Assembly: GCA_020622165.1 (NCBI GenBank)
Contig: JACNMN010000002.1
Span: 62,001 to 126,000 of the forward strand
DNA length: 64,000 nucleotides
From: Boseongicola sp. H5
Lineage (GTDB): Bacteria; Pseudomonadota; Alphaproteobacteria; Rhodobacterales; Rhodobacteraceae
Reading direction: 5' to 3'
The position numbers and the translations under genes are program-made. Positions 35,590 through 43,202 of the stretch are shown here, one piece after another (the first letter of the stretch is position 1; the number at the start of each line of letters is the position of its first letter). The notes below the pieces were generated by a model, which was not told where the DNA came from, searched no databases, and worked only from the letters and a program-made list of their open reading frames with translations.

Positions 35590-35614
35590 GGAACCTAACG
35601 CCGATCTCCACGTT
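35590..35614 (+). promoter_or_regulatory. EcfG-type promoter of nepR-ecfG (nested with the phyR promoter)
   Basis: GGAAC (35590-35594), 16 bases, CGTT (35611-35614): exact match, 46 bases before the nepR ATG. Overlaps the divergent phyR promoter. Confidence 0.92.
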
Positions 35615-35621
35615 TGGTTCC
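35597..35621 (-). promoter_or_regulatory. EcfG-type promoter of phyR (nested with the nepR promoter)
   Basis: On the minus strand GGAAC (35621-35617), 16 bases, CGTT (35600-35597): exact match. Eighteen of its 25 bases are shared with the opposite-facing nepR promoter. Confidence 0.92.
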
Positions 35622-35660
35622 CACAAAGGTGCGCACTTCTGAAAACCCTACAGGCTACTT

Positions 35661-35825
35661 ATGTCAAGCAAACAACCAGACCCAAAGACACGGCAGCAAA
35701 TCGACGAGAACCTGAAACGCGTTTTCGAACATCAGCTTCAGGAAGAACTGCCGGACAGGTTCAAGGATCTTCTCTCGCAACTCAAGGCGCAGGACGCGGC
35801 CAAAGGTCAAGGTTCCAAAAAATGA
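35661..35825 (+). CDS. nepR: NepR, anti-sigma factor
   Basis: 54-residue protein that sequesters EcfG until phosphorylated PhyR displaces it. The core IDENLKRVFEHQLQEELPDRFKDLL matches the NepR signature (LKRVF, then LPDRF and a hydrophobic helix) that forms the two helices gripping sigma2/sigma4; flanks are charged and probably disordered. Located between phyR and ecfG as usual. Its TGA overlaps the ecfG ATG (ATGA), which would keep anti-sigma and sigma synthesis coupled. Confidence 0.95.
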   Translation: MSSKQPDPKTRQQIDENLKRVFEHQLQEELPDRFKDLLSQLKAQDAAKGQGSKK

Positions 35826-36379
35826 GCCAATCGGATCCCAGAGATGAGCTGGTGGATCATCTGCCGGCTCTGCGGGCGTTCGCCATAAACCTGACGCGCA
35901 ACAGCAGCACGGCGGACGATATGGTGCAGGACACCGTGGTGAAGGCGTGGAGCAATATCGAGAAGTTTCAGTCCGGCACCAACATGCGCGCCTGGCTTTT
36001 CACGATCCTGCGCAACACCTATTATTCGAACCGTCGCAAGGCCAAGCGGGAAGTGCCGGACGTTGACGGCGCCTTTACCGAAGGGCTGGCAGAAAAGCCC
36101 GCCCATGACGGGCACCTGAACCTGACCGATTTCCGCAAAGCCTTCATCCAGTTGCCGGACGAACAGCGCGAAACGTTGATCCTTGTCGGCGCGTCCGGGT
36201 TTTCATACGAAGAAGCCGCAGACATGTGCGGCGTGGCCGTGGGCACGATCAAGAGCCGGGCTAACCGGGGCCGCAAACGTCTGGCGGAACTGATGCATCT
36301 GGATGAGGACGAGGCCATGGAACTGACCGACAAAGCCACTGTCGCTGTTGTCACGGCGAGCGGGCCAGCCGCGTTCTGA
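35822..36379 (+). CDS. ecfG: EcfG, general stress ECF sigma factor
   Basis: 185-residue ECF sigma factor (EcfG group). Region 2 includes MVQDTVVKAWSNIEKFQSGT and NMRAWLFTILRNTYYS; region 4 has LPDEQRETLILVGASGFSYE followed by AADMCGVAVGTIKSRANRGR, the HTH that reads the GGAAC -35 element. A short acidic tail follows. It is cotranscribed with nepR and overlaps the kinase gene (TGATG). Ten exact matches to the EcfG promoter consensus lie within 15 kb of it. Confidence 0.96.
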   Translation: MSQSDPRDELVDHLPALRAFAINLTRNSSTADDMVQDTVVKAWSNIEKFQSGTNMRAWLFTILRNTYYSNRRKAKREVPDVDGAFTEGLAEKPAHDGHLNLTDFRKAFIQLPDEQRETLILVGASGFSYEEAADMCGVAVGTIKSRANRGRKRLAELMHLDEDEAMELTDKATVAVVTASGPAAF

Positions 36380-38112
36380 TGTCCGAGACGGAGCGTGCCC
36401 GGCGACCTGTTTCCGGCAGGCTGCGGTTTCGTGTGGCGGCGCTTCTGGCGCTGGCGCTGCTGCCGATCGGCATCCTGGGCGTCGTGCAGACCCGAAGTCT
36501 GGCCATCGAGGCGCAGACCAGTTCCGAACTGAGCCTTCTTGCGCTGACGGAACGCGCGACATTCGGCGAGCGTCAGGTGCTGGAACGTGCCGTGGGTACC
36601 GCCGAGGCACTGACACCCTTTCTGGAGCTGATCCGCGACGATCCCGAAGCCTGCAGCAGCTACCTGGACGATTACGTGGGCCTGTCCCCGCGCTATTCCT
36701 TCGTGGGTTTCGTGCCGATCTCGGGTCTGGTGACATGCTCCTCCGCCGATCGCACGGTGGATTTTTCGGGCGACCCGCTTTTCCAGACGCGGATGAGCGC
36801 GCCGAGGCTCTATATCGATCTGATCGAAGCGCCCGCCGTCAGCGCGAGTTCGGTCATCAATGTGATGTTTCCCACCTATGAGGGAACGGATTTCGTGGGC
36901 TTCATGTCGATCTCGTTCTCGACCGAGGCGCTGGCCGCCCGCGGCGACCGGGTGGCCGACATGCGGCCCGACAGTGTCGTGACGTTCAACGCCGAGGGCG
37001 TCATCCTGTCGACCGAAGCCAGCGCTGAGGGGGATCCGATTTCCCTGCCGCGATCGGTGACACTGGAAGACCTCGTGACCCGGCCCGACGAGACATTCAT
37101 CGATCTCAGCCAGAGCGGCGAAGAAAGGATCTTCGCCATCGTGCCCGTCGTTCCCGGTGTGGTCTATGCGCTGGCGGGCTGGCCGCGCGAGGCGTTCCGT
37201 CTGGGCGGTGGCATGCTGCCGCTGCCAACCGCTGCCTTCCCGCTGATGATGTGGGTCGCCAGCCTCTTCGTGGCCTATATCGCGGTGGACCGGCTTGTGG
37301 GGCGGTATGTTCGTGGCCTCAGCGATCAGATGCGAACCTTCGCACGCGACCGGCGGATACCGAAAACGGCCGTCTCTTCGGGCGCTGCGCAGGAATTGCA
37401 GGATCTGGAAACCTCGTTTGTGCAGATGGCCTTCGCGCTTCTCGATGACGAAGCGCAGATGGAAGACGCGCTGCGCGAAAAGAACGTTCTGCTGAAAGAG
37501 GTCCATCACCGGGTCAAGAACAACCTGCAGATGATCTCGTCGATCATGAACATGAACATGCGCACGGCGGCGCATCCGGAAACGCGGGCCGTCCTGCGAC
37601 AGTTGCAGGATCGGATCCTGGGCTTGTCGACGGTGCACCGCAACCTCTACATGGCCAAAAACCTCAGCCGGACCAATGCCGGCGAACTGATGAAAGAGCT
37701 GTTGAACCAGGTCTTTGCCGTCGGCGCCGCGCCCGGCAGCAACCTGGATATCGAAATGGATTTCGACGACGTCATCCTGTTTCCCGATCAGGCGGTGCCA
37801 CTGTCGATGCTGGCGACGGAACTCGGCACCAACGCGTTGAAACATGCCGGCGCCGCCGAGGGCGCGCGCCCGTGGATACGGGTAAGCCTGAAACAGCCCG
37901 AGCCCGGAAAGGCGATTTTCGTGTTCCGCAACTCCATCGGGGCCAAGGCGGTGACCAAGGATGCGGAAAGTTCGGGGCTTGGCCTGCGACTGGTGCGCGC
38001 CTTTGCCAGCCAATTGAGTGCGGTCGTTGAAACCAGCGACACGAACAACGAATATAAAGTGGTAACGAGTTTCGATCTCGAAGATTTCGACCCGGAACCA
38101 AGAGAAGGCTGA
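36379..38112 (+). CDS. Membrane histidine kinase, HisKA_2/HWE type (PhyK-like)
   Basis: 577-residue sensor kinase, the likely phosphodonor for PhyR by position. TM1 at about residues 18-38, periplasmic sensor region of about 240 residues, TM2 at about 283-305, a HAMP-like linker, then the HisKA_2 dimerisation helix LLKEVHHRVKNNLQMISSIM with the phospho-His at 376/377. The HATPase_c domain has the N-box around Asn485 (LATELGTNALKHA) and the G-box SSGLGLRLVRAFASQL. The stress signal is unknown. Start overlaps the ecfG stop; PLD gene follows after six bases. Confidence 0.92.
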   Translation: MSETERARRPVSGRLRFRVAALLALALLPIGILGVVQTRSLAIEAQTSSELSLLALTERATFGERQVLERAVGTAEALTPFLELIRDDPEACSSYLDDYVGLSPRYSFVGFVPISGLVTCSSADRTVDFSGDPLFQTRMSAPRLYIDLIEAPAVSASSVINVMFPTYEGTDFVGFMSISFSTEALAARGDRVADMRPDSVVTFNAEGVILSTEASAEGDPISLPRSVTLEDLVTRPDETFIDLSQSGEERIFAIVPVVPGVVYALAGWPREAFRLGGGMLPLPTAAFPLMMWVASLFVAYIAVDRLVGRYVRGLSDQMRTFARDRRIPKTAVSSGAAQELQDLETSFVQMAFALLDDEAQMEDALREKNVLLKEVHHRVKNNLQMISSIMNMNMRTAAHPETRAVLRQLQDRILGLSTVHRNLYMAKNLSRTNAGELMKELLNQVFAVGAAPGSNLDIEMDFDDVILFPDQAVPLSMLATELGTNALKHAGAAEGARPWIRVSLKQPEPGKAIFVFRNSIGAKAVTKDAESSGLGLRLVRAFASQLSAVVETSDTNNEYKVVTSFDLEDFDPEPREG

Positions 38113-38118
38113 CCGCCC

Positions 38119-39663
38119 GTGCCGGAGAACCATTCAGGCACCGCGCCGCACCTGATGATCACGGCGGCGGAAGCGTATCCGGTTCTGGAGCGCTGTTTTC
38201 TCGGCGCAAGGGAGTCGATCTCGGCGGGGTTCAGGGTTTTCGATCCGGCAACGCGCCTTCACTCCAGGGAGGCCTTGTCGGTCGGGTCGACATGGGCCGA
38301 TCTTGTCGCCCACACCCTTGCCCGTGGCATTCGCTTTCGCCTGATCCTGTCGGATTTCGATCCGGTCGTGCGCCCTGCCCTGCATCGCGCAACCTGGCGC
38401 TCCGCCCATCAATTGCGCAAGGCGGCCATACGCGCGGGCCGCCCCGAGTTGTTGGAGGTCATCCCGTCGATGCATGCCTCACGTCTCGGGGTCGTGCCGC
38501 GCCTGTTCTTCTGGCCGAAGATTCTGGGCGAGATCCGCGAAGAGCTGGACCGGCTGAATGCCGGCACCCGCGAGGAGGCCGAAGCCGATCTGGCCCTGAT
38601 GCCGGGTCTTGTCCCCCATATCCGCGGGACGCATCCCGATCTGAAGGTTCGACGCTGGCCGATCCCGCCGCTGGTGCCGGCCACCCATCACCAGAAAATC
38701 GCCGTTTTCGACGATGACACGCTCTTCATCGGCGGGCTCGATCTGGACGACCGCCGTTTCGACACGCCCGAGCACGATCAGCCTGGCCCGGAAACCTGGG
38801 CGGATATGCAGATCCTTCTGCACGGACCGGTTGCGCATGCGGCCAGACGGCATCTTGACGAACTCCGCGATGTGGTGGCGGGAAAGAAACCTCCGTCGCA
38901 TCAGCGCCGCTTGCTCCGCACGCTGTCGACGCGGCACGAACGGCAGGCCTTCCGGATGTCGCCCAAGACCGTGCTGTCGGAAATCGAAACGGCGCATCTG
39001 GAACAGATCGCGCGCGCCAGGACGCTGATCTATCTTGAAACGCAGTTTTTGCGCAGCCGTCCCATCGCGCAGGCTCTGGCAAGGCGGGCGCGTGAGACCC
39101 CCGATCTTCAATTGCTGCTTGTGCTGCCTGCGGCCCCCGAAGAAGTGGCGTTCGAAGGCGCAAGAAAGGGCGACTCGCGCTATGGCGAGTATTTGCAGGC
39201 GAAATGCGTCGAAATGGTGGGAAACGCGTTCGGGCCGCGCGCCTTCGTGATGGCCCCGGGCCAGCCGCGCGAAACCGCCGAAGCGGGCCGCGCCTCCGTT
39301 GCGGGCGCGCCGCTCATCTATCTGCATTCCAAGGTCTCGGTCTTCGATGAAACGACGGCCATCATCTCTTCGGCCAACCTGAACGGGCGCAGCATGCGTT
39401 GGGATACGGAAGTCGGCGTCCTGCTGGACGATCCGGCGACCGTTCGGGAGCTGCGCATCCGGTGCCTGCAGCACTGGCTGCCCGATCAGGCCGAGGACAG
39501 ATACCTGGATCCCGCGACGCTTGTGGGCGCATTCCGGGAGCTTGCCCAAAGGAATGCGAACACCCCGCCCGAGGACCGGACCGGTTTCGTGCTGCCCTAC
39601 CCCTTGGCGCCCGCCAAACGGTTTGGCCGCAACTTGCCCGGTGTGCCCGAGGAAGTCGTCTGA
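38119..39663 (+). CDS. Phospholipase D-like protein with two HKD motifs
   Basis: 514-residue PLD-superfamily enzyme. Both HKD motifs are intact: H191-x-K193-x4-D198 (HHQKIAVFDDD) and H403-x-K405-x4-D410 (YLHSKVSVFDETT, then SSANLNGRSM). No signal peptide is visible, so cytoplasmic or membrane-surface action on phospholipid or phosphodiester is likely; cardiolipin-synthase-type hydrophobic N-terminus is absent. GTG start, six bases after the kinase stop, probably in the nepR-ecfG-kinase transcript. The last 67 bases overlap the convergent transporter gene. Confidence 0.86.
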   Translation: MPENHSGTAPHLMITAAEAYPVLERCFLGARESISAGFRVFDPATRLHSREALSVGSTWADLVAHTLARGIRFRLILSDFDPVVRPALHRATWRSAHQLRKAAIRAGRPELLEVIPSMHASRLGVVPRLFFWPKILGEIREELDRLNAGTREEAEADLALMPGLVPHIRGTHPDLKVRRWPIPPLVPATHHQKIAVFDDDTLFIGGLDLDDRRFDTPEHDQPGPETWADMQILLHGPVAHAARRHLDELRDVVAGKKPPSHQRRLLRTLSTRHERQAFRMSPKTVLSEIETAHLEQIARARTLIYLETQFLRSRPIAQALARRARETPDLQLLLVLPAAPEEVAFEGARKGDSRYGEYLQAKCVEMVGNAFGPRAFVMAPGQPRETAEAGRASVAGAPLIYLHSKVSVFDETTAIISSANLNGRSMRWDTEVGVLLDDPATVRELRIRCLQHWLPDQAEDRYLDPATLVGAFRELAQRNANTPPEDRTGFVLPYPLAPAKRFGRNLPGVPEEVV

Positions 39664-40676
39664 GCGGCGCGGCTGCGCTTGAACAACACCATCCCCCAGA
39701 CCAGGAGCGGGATGGCGATGACCCCGCCGACCGGCCCCCAGAGCCACAGCCAGCACACCAGCGACAGAAACACCATGAGCGGGTTCACCGACATCTGCCG
39801 CCCGACAAGCGCGGGTGTCGCGAACTGGCCTTCGGTCATGTTCATCAGCAGATAGACCGCGGCGGGCGCAAAGCTCATCGGCCCGTCGAAGGCCACCAGA
39901 CCGCCCAGAAGCAGCGCCAGCGCAAAGACCGCGGGGCCAAGATAGAGGATGAAATTCATCAGGAACGCAACGAAGCCCCAAAGCGGCGCATAGGGCATAC
40001 CCAGAAGCAGCAACACGCCGGTGACCAGAAGGCCGAAACAGCCGTTGATCACCGAGATCGTCAGGAAGTACCGGGACACCTCGCGCTCGGCCTCAAGCAT
40101 GTCGGCCGTGCTCAGGGGGACATCGCGGCTGGAACTGATCCAGTCATAGACCTCACGGCGGGCCAGCAGGAAGAAATAGAGCGTGCCCACGAAAATCATC
40201 ACCGCTGCGGCAAATCCGGGCGCGAGGAACAGCGCATCGGTGATGCTGGGCAGCGCGATCTCGTCTTCCCCGCCATTGCCGCTCTCGGGCACGGCCTGCG
40301 GCGTGTCGCTCAACGCTGTCGCCACCTCGGCTGTGACCTGATCGAGACCGCGCAGGGCGTAACGGACATTACTGACGATCTCGCGCAGCTCTTCCCAGAT
40401 GATCGGGGCCCGGCGGATCGCGTTGCTGAGGACGGGCTCCAGCAGGACAAACAACGTCAGCAGGAAAAGGATCGACGCGAACAGCGCGAAGAAGGCGCTG
40501 AGCGCGCGGGGCGCGCCCAACCGGTCGATGCGCCGGGTGACCGGCGACAGAACCACGCCCATCACGAGGGCAAGGAGAATGGGTGCAAGGATGGCTGATG
40601 CCAGTTTCAGCGCAGCCACAACTGCAAAAGCTGCCAGAAACCAGACCGGCAGAGAGGCGACGCGCGAACGGCTCAT
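39597..40676 (-). CDS. AI-2E (PerM/YdiK) family transporter
   Basis: 359-residue membrane protein with about eight hydrophobic segments arranged in the AI-2E pattern: an N-terminal pair of helices with LAPILLALVMGVVLSPVTRRI, a soluble stretch of about 80 residues, and a C-terminal half with GLLVTGVLLLLGMPYAPLWG, FILYLGPAVFALAL and GRQMSVNPLMVFLSLVCW. Members export autoinducer-2 or act as Na+/H+ antiporters; which applies is unknown. Transcribed from its own EcfG promoter. Its 3' end overlaps the PLD gene in antisense. Confidence 0.88.
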   Translation of the reverse strand: MSRSRVASLPVWFLAAFAVVAALKLASAILAPILLALVMGVVLSPVTRRIDRLGAPRALSAFFALFASILFLLTLFVLLEPVLSNAIRRAPIIWEELREIVSNVRYALRGLDQVTAEVATALSDTPQAVPESGNGGEDEIALPSITDALFLAPGFAAAVMIFVGTLYFFLLARREVYDWISSSRDVPLSTADMLEAEREVSRYFLTISVINGCFGLLVTGVLLLLGMPYAPLWGFVAFLMNFILYLGPAVFALALLLGGLVAFDGPMSFAPAAVYLLMNMTEGQFATPALVGRQMSVNPLMVFLSLVCWLWLWGPVGGVIAIPLLVWGMVLFKRSRAAQTTSSGTPGKLRPNRLAGAKG

Positions 40677-40697
40677 GATATGTCCTTTTCTTTGCCT

Positions 40698-40723
40698 AAC
40701 GCGATCCGAAGCGGATTAGTTCC
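40698..40723 (-). promoter_or_regulatory. EcfG-type promoter of the AI-2E transporter gene
   Basis: Minus-strand GGAAC-N17-CGTT, exact, 22 bases from the ATG. Back-to-back with the csbD promoter, nine bases away. Confidence 0.88.
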
Positions 40724-40732
40724 CGGCAGAGA

Positions 40733-40758
40733 GGAACAAGCTTACCCGATCCAGCGTT
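40733..40758 (+). promoter_or_regulatory. EcfG-type promoter of csbD
   Basis: GGAAC-N17-CGTT, exact, 35 bases before the csbD ATG. Confidence 0.9.
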
Positions 40759-40793
40759 ATCCTGACACTACATCGCAACACAGGAGCGCTGCT

Positions 40794-40991
40794 ATGAACT
40801 GGGATCAAATCGAAGGCCAATGGAAACAACTCAAGGGCCGTGCCAAGGAACAATGGGGCAAGCTCACCGATGACGAGCTGGACCAGGCGGAAGGCAACCG
40901 CGAACAGCTTGAAGGCGCGATCCAGCAGAAATACGGCAAGACCAAAGACGAGGCGCGCAAGGAAGTCGACGAGTGGATCAAGAAGATGTGA
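40794..40991 (+). CDS. CsbD family stress protein
   Basis: 65-residue highly charged helical protein with the CsbD pattern MNWDQIEGQWKQLKGRAKEQ, WGKLTDDELDQAEG, and a repeated helix ending VDEWIKKM. CsbD-like proteins are among the most abundant general-stress proteins (sigma-B in Bacillus, RpoS YjbJ in E. coli), but their activity is unknown. GGAG precedes the ATG. Monocistronic between an EcfG promoter and an intrinsic terminator. Confidence 0.95.
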   Translation: MNWDQIEGQWKQLKGRAKEQWGKLTDDELDQAEGNREQLEGAIQQKYGKTKDEARKEVDEWIKKM

Positions 40992-41028
40992 CGCTCGACG
41001 AAATCGGCGCCTTCGCAGGCGAGAAGAC

Positions 41029-41058
41029 GGCCAGTTGTTCCTGCAACTGGCCATTTTC
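41029..41058 (+). terminator. Intrinsic terminator of csbD
   Basis: GGCCAGTTG pairs with CAACTGGCC around a six-base loop, followed by ATTTT. Confidence 0.82.
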
Positions 41059-41138
41059 CCGTGAAGCCGCGCCACGTGCTGTAACCTGCGGGGACCGGGC
41101 CCGAGTACCCGTCCGGCCTGAAATCTCGGCGTCTTGCG

Positions 41139-41164
41139 GGAACAAACTCGCGGGCTTCCGCGTT
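41139..41164 (+). promoter_or_regulatory. EcfG-type promoter of the amidoligase operon
   Basis: GGAAC-N17-CGTT, exact. By usual spacing the transcript would start near 41174, at or a few bases before the first amidoligase ATG, implying a leaderless or nearly leaderless mRNA. Confidence 0.85.
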
Positions 41165-41178
41165 CATGGGAAATGAAT

Positions 41179-42150
41179 ATGTCTTTTCGTGCCGAGCCGC
41201 TGGACCTTCCGACCCCCACCGACATGAGTGGAGACCGCCGCAAGGTCGGAGTTGAGATCGAACTCGCCGGTCTTTCCGAAAAAGAACTCGCACATCTCAT
41301 CGCAGACGAATGCGGCGGGACGGTCGAAGAAGAGGCCGCCCATGAATTCCGGGTGCTCGATACGGATCTTGGCGATATCGAGGTCTATCTCGATACCGCA
41401 TTCCGGAAGTCCGCCACCAGCAAATGGCACGAGGCCGGCCTTGATCTGGCCCGCGAGATCGTCCCGGTGGAGATCGTCACGGCACCTCTTGACCCGAACC
41501 AGTTGGGCCATCTTGACAGCATATGCGCCACGGCCCGCGAAAACGGCGCAATCGGAAGCCGCAGCGGCTGGCTTCTGGGTTTTGGCGTGCATCTCAATGT
41601 TCAGATCAAGGGCGAGCGGCTGGAGGATGTACTCCCCACATTGCAGGCCTATGCCCTCTGCGAGGATGTGCTGCGGCACACCGACCCCATCGACACCTCG
41701 CGCCGCCTTCTGCCCTTTGTCGACCCCTACTCCCGCGCCCTTGTCGATTGCCTCGCCAAGGCAGATTTCCGGACGATCGGCGATCTTATCGCCGCCTATC
41801 TGGAGACAGATCCGACGCGGGATCGCGGGCTCGACATGCTGCCGATCTTCAAACACATCGATCAGAAGGCGGTGGATGCCGCCGTTCACGGCCTGTCGCC
41901 GGTCAGCGCCCGGCCCGCCTATCACTACCGCCTGCCCGATTGCCGCATCGACGAGCCGGACTGGTCGGTCGGCGCGGAATGGGCCCGGTGGGTTGCCATC
42001 GAACGCATCGCCGAAGACGGTGCGGTGCTGGCGGAGCTTGCCTCCGCATGGGCAGACCATCGCGCGGCGCTCACCACCTTGCGGACCGACTGGGCGCAGA
42101 CGGCCATGGAAATCCTCTCCCGGAGCGGCCATCGGGAGCTGCTGCCATGA
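41179..42150 (+). CDS. Putative amidoligase (Amidoligase_2, glutamine-synthetase-like fold)
   Basis: 323-residue enzyme of the Amidoligase_2 family, predicted to form an amide bond with ATP using a GS-like catalytic core. Family elements: RRKVGVEIELAGLSEKELA with the metal-binding Glu pair, ECGGTVEE, the strand ETDLGDIEVYLD-like VLDTDLGDIEVYLD, VPVEIVTAPLDPNQL, the GFGVHLNVQ His strand, and YRLPDCRIDEPDWSV. The natural substrates are unknown. The start is at 41179 or the ATG two codons earlier (41173); anything upstream would precede the promoter. The 3' end overlaps the amidotransferase ATG (ATGA). Confidence 0.85.
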   Translation: MSFRAEPLDLPTPTDMSGDRRKVGVEIELAGLSEKELAHLIADECGGTVEEEAAHEFRVLDTDLGDIEVYLDTAFRKSATSKWHEAGLDLAREIVPVEIVTAPLDPNQLGHLDSICATARENGAIGSRSGWLLGFGVHLNVQIKGERLEDVLPTLQAYALCEDVLRHTDPIDTSRRLLPFVDPYSRALVDCLAKADFRTIGDLIAAYLETDPTRDRGLDMLPIFKHIDQKAVDAAVHGLSPVSARPAYHYRLPDCRIDEPDWSVGAEWARWVAIERIAEDGAVLAELASAWADHRAALTTLRTDWAQTAMEILSRSGHRELLP

Positions 42151-42869
42151 AGCCCCGGATCGGCGTCACGGTCTCTCATCGCTCGGGCTGGCGGATCTTT
42201 CCGCTGATGGCTTTGGGCGTCTGGCTTGCGGGCGGCAAGGCGCTGCGCTGGCAGAGCGCCGAAGACGTGGATATCTCCGCGGTCAGCGGGGTCATCATCG
42301 GGGGTGGCGACGATATCGCGCCTGCGCTTTACGGCGGCGAGATCGTGATCGGCGCGCGGCTTGACGAGGCCCGCGACGAGATGGAGAAAAGCGTTCTGGA
42401 ACAGGCTTTTGACGCGGGCTTGCCGATCCTGGGCATTTGCCGTGGCTCTCAGATGCTGAACGTGGTTCTGGGCGGCGATCTGGATCAGGATGCCTATGCC
42501 ACGACCGGCGGGCGGCGCTTCAACACCATCCTGCCGCGGAAATCCGTACATATCAAACCGGGGTCGCGGCTGGCCCGGATCGCGGGCTTCGATGTGATGA
42601 AGGTCAACGCGATGAACACGCAGGCCGTCTGCAAGCTGGGGACCGGTCTTGCGGTGGCCGCCCGCGATGAGGACGGCATGATCCAGGCCGTGGAACGGGT
42701 GAAGGAGCCCTTTGCGCTTGGCGTTCAGTGGCATCCGGAGCATCTGTTTTACGCGCGCCGCCAGCGCGCCCTCTTCCGCGCGCTGGTCGCCGCTGCCAAG
42801 GCCTGCCAGCAGGATCGCCCGCAGCTTGGCGCCGTCGACCGGCAGGACGCGCAGGCAGACCCAGCCTGA
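42147..42869 (+). CDS. Class I glutamine amidotransferase, peptidase C26 (gamma-glutamyl hydrolase-like)
   Basis: 240 residues related to PuuD-type gamma-glutamyl-GABA hydrolases. The nucleophile elbow is GICRGSQMLNV with Cys98; His196 and Glu198 in GVQWHPEHL complete the triad; IGGGDDIAP is the oxyanion region. Alone it could hydrolyse a gamma-glutamyl amide; coupled to the amidoligase it could supply ammonia or reverse the ligation. Amidoligase_2/C26 pairing has been noted in comparative genomics, without an assigned product. The tail after residue 220 is Gln/Asp-rich. Confidence 0.88.
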   Translation: MKPRIGVTVSHRSGWRIFPLMALGVWLAGGKALRWQSAEDVDISAVSGVIIGGGDDIAPALYGGEIVIGARLDEARDEMEKSVLEQAFDAGLPILGICRGSQMLNVVLGGDLDQDAYATTGGRRFNTILPRKSVHIKPGSRLARIAGFDVMKVNAMNTQAVCKLGTGLAVAARDEDGMIQAVERVKEPFALGVQWHPEHLFYARRQRALFRALVAAAKACQQDRPQLGAVDRQDAQADPA

Positions 42870-42884
42870 TATCGGGCAGCTGTT

Positions 42885-42910
42885 GGAACATTTCTTCATC
42901 TTTTCGCGTT
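42885..42910 (+). promoter_or_regulatory. EcfG-type promoter of the 56-residue membrane protein
   Basis: GGAAC-N17-CGTT, exact, 34 bases before the ATG at 42945. Confidence 0.88.
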
Positions 42911-42944
42911 TAGTCTCGAATCCGAAGCAACGGAGGGCCCTGAA

Positions 42945-43115
42945 ATGACCTTGGACATGCTCCTGATAACCGCAAGCGGCCTGGTCTTCGTGGCCGTCAC
43001 GATCATTGCGATCACCGCCAGACGCAAGACGGAAGACGGGGTCGATAAGGCGTCGAGAGTCAGATCGGACCTGTCCGACCACGAAAGCAACCATGATGGA
43101 CCGAACCGCCGCTAA
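42945..43115 (+). CDS. Small single-span membrane protein
   Basis: 56 residues: one membrane helix near the N-terminus (MLLITASGLVFVAVTIIAIT) then a hydrophilic cytoplasmic tail (RRKTEDGVDKASRVRSDLSD). No family recognised. The reading frame is supported by a strong ribosome site (CGGAGG), an exact EcfG promoter upstream and a terminator right after the stop. Function unknown; likely a stress-induced membrane factor. Confidence 0.78.
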   Translation: MTLDMLLITASGLVFVAVTIIAITARRKTEDGVDKASRVRSDLSDHESNHDGPNRR

Positions 43116-43133
43116 TCTCACAACTCGGCACAA

Positions 43134-43166
43134 AAAAGGGGCACCGCCATCAGCGGTGCCCCTTTT
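43134..43166. terminator. Bidirectional intrinsic terminator
   Basis: AAAAGGGGCACCGC pairs with GCGGTGCCCCTTTT around CATCA. T-runs on both strands; it lies between the small membrane protein gene and the convergent DUF3618 gene. Confidence 0.92.
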
Positions 43167-43202
43167 CTTTTTCAAGTTTTTCGGCTTTTAGAATATCGGC
43201 GT

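Noticed and set aside
38095-38121. GGAAC upstream of the PLD-like gene as an EcfG promoter
   Set aside because: No CGTT at 16 or 17 bases; the gene is six bases from the kinase gene and probably co-transcribed.
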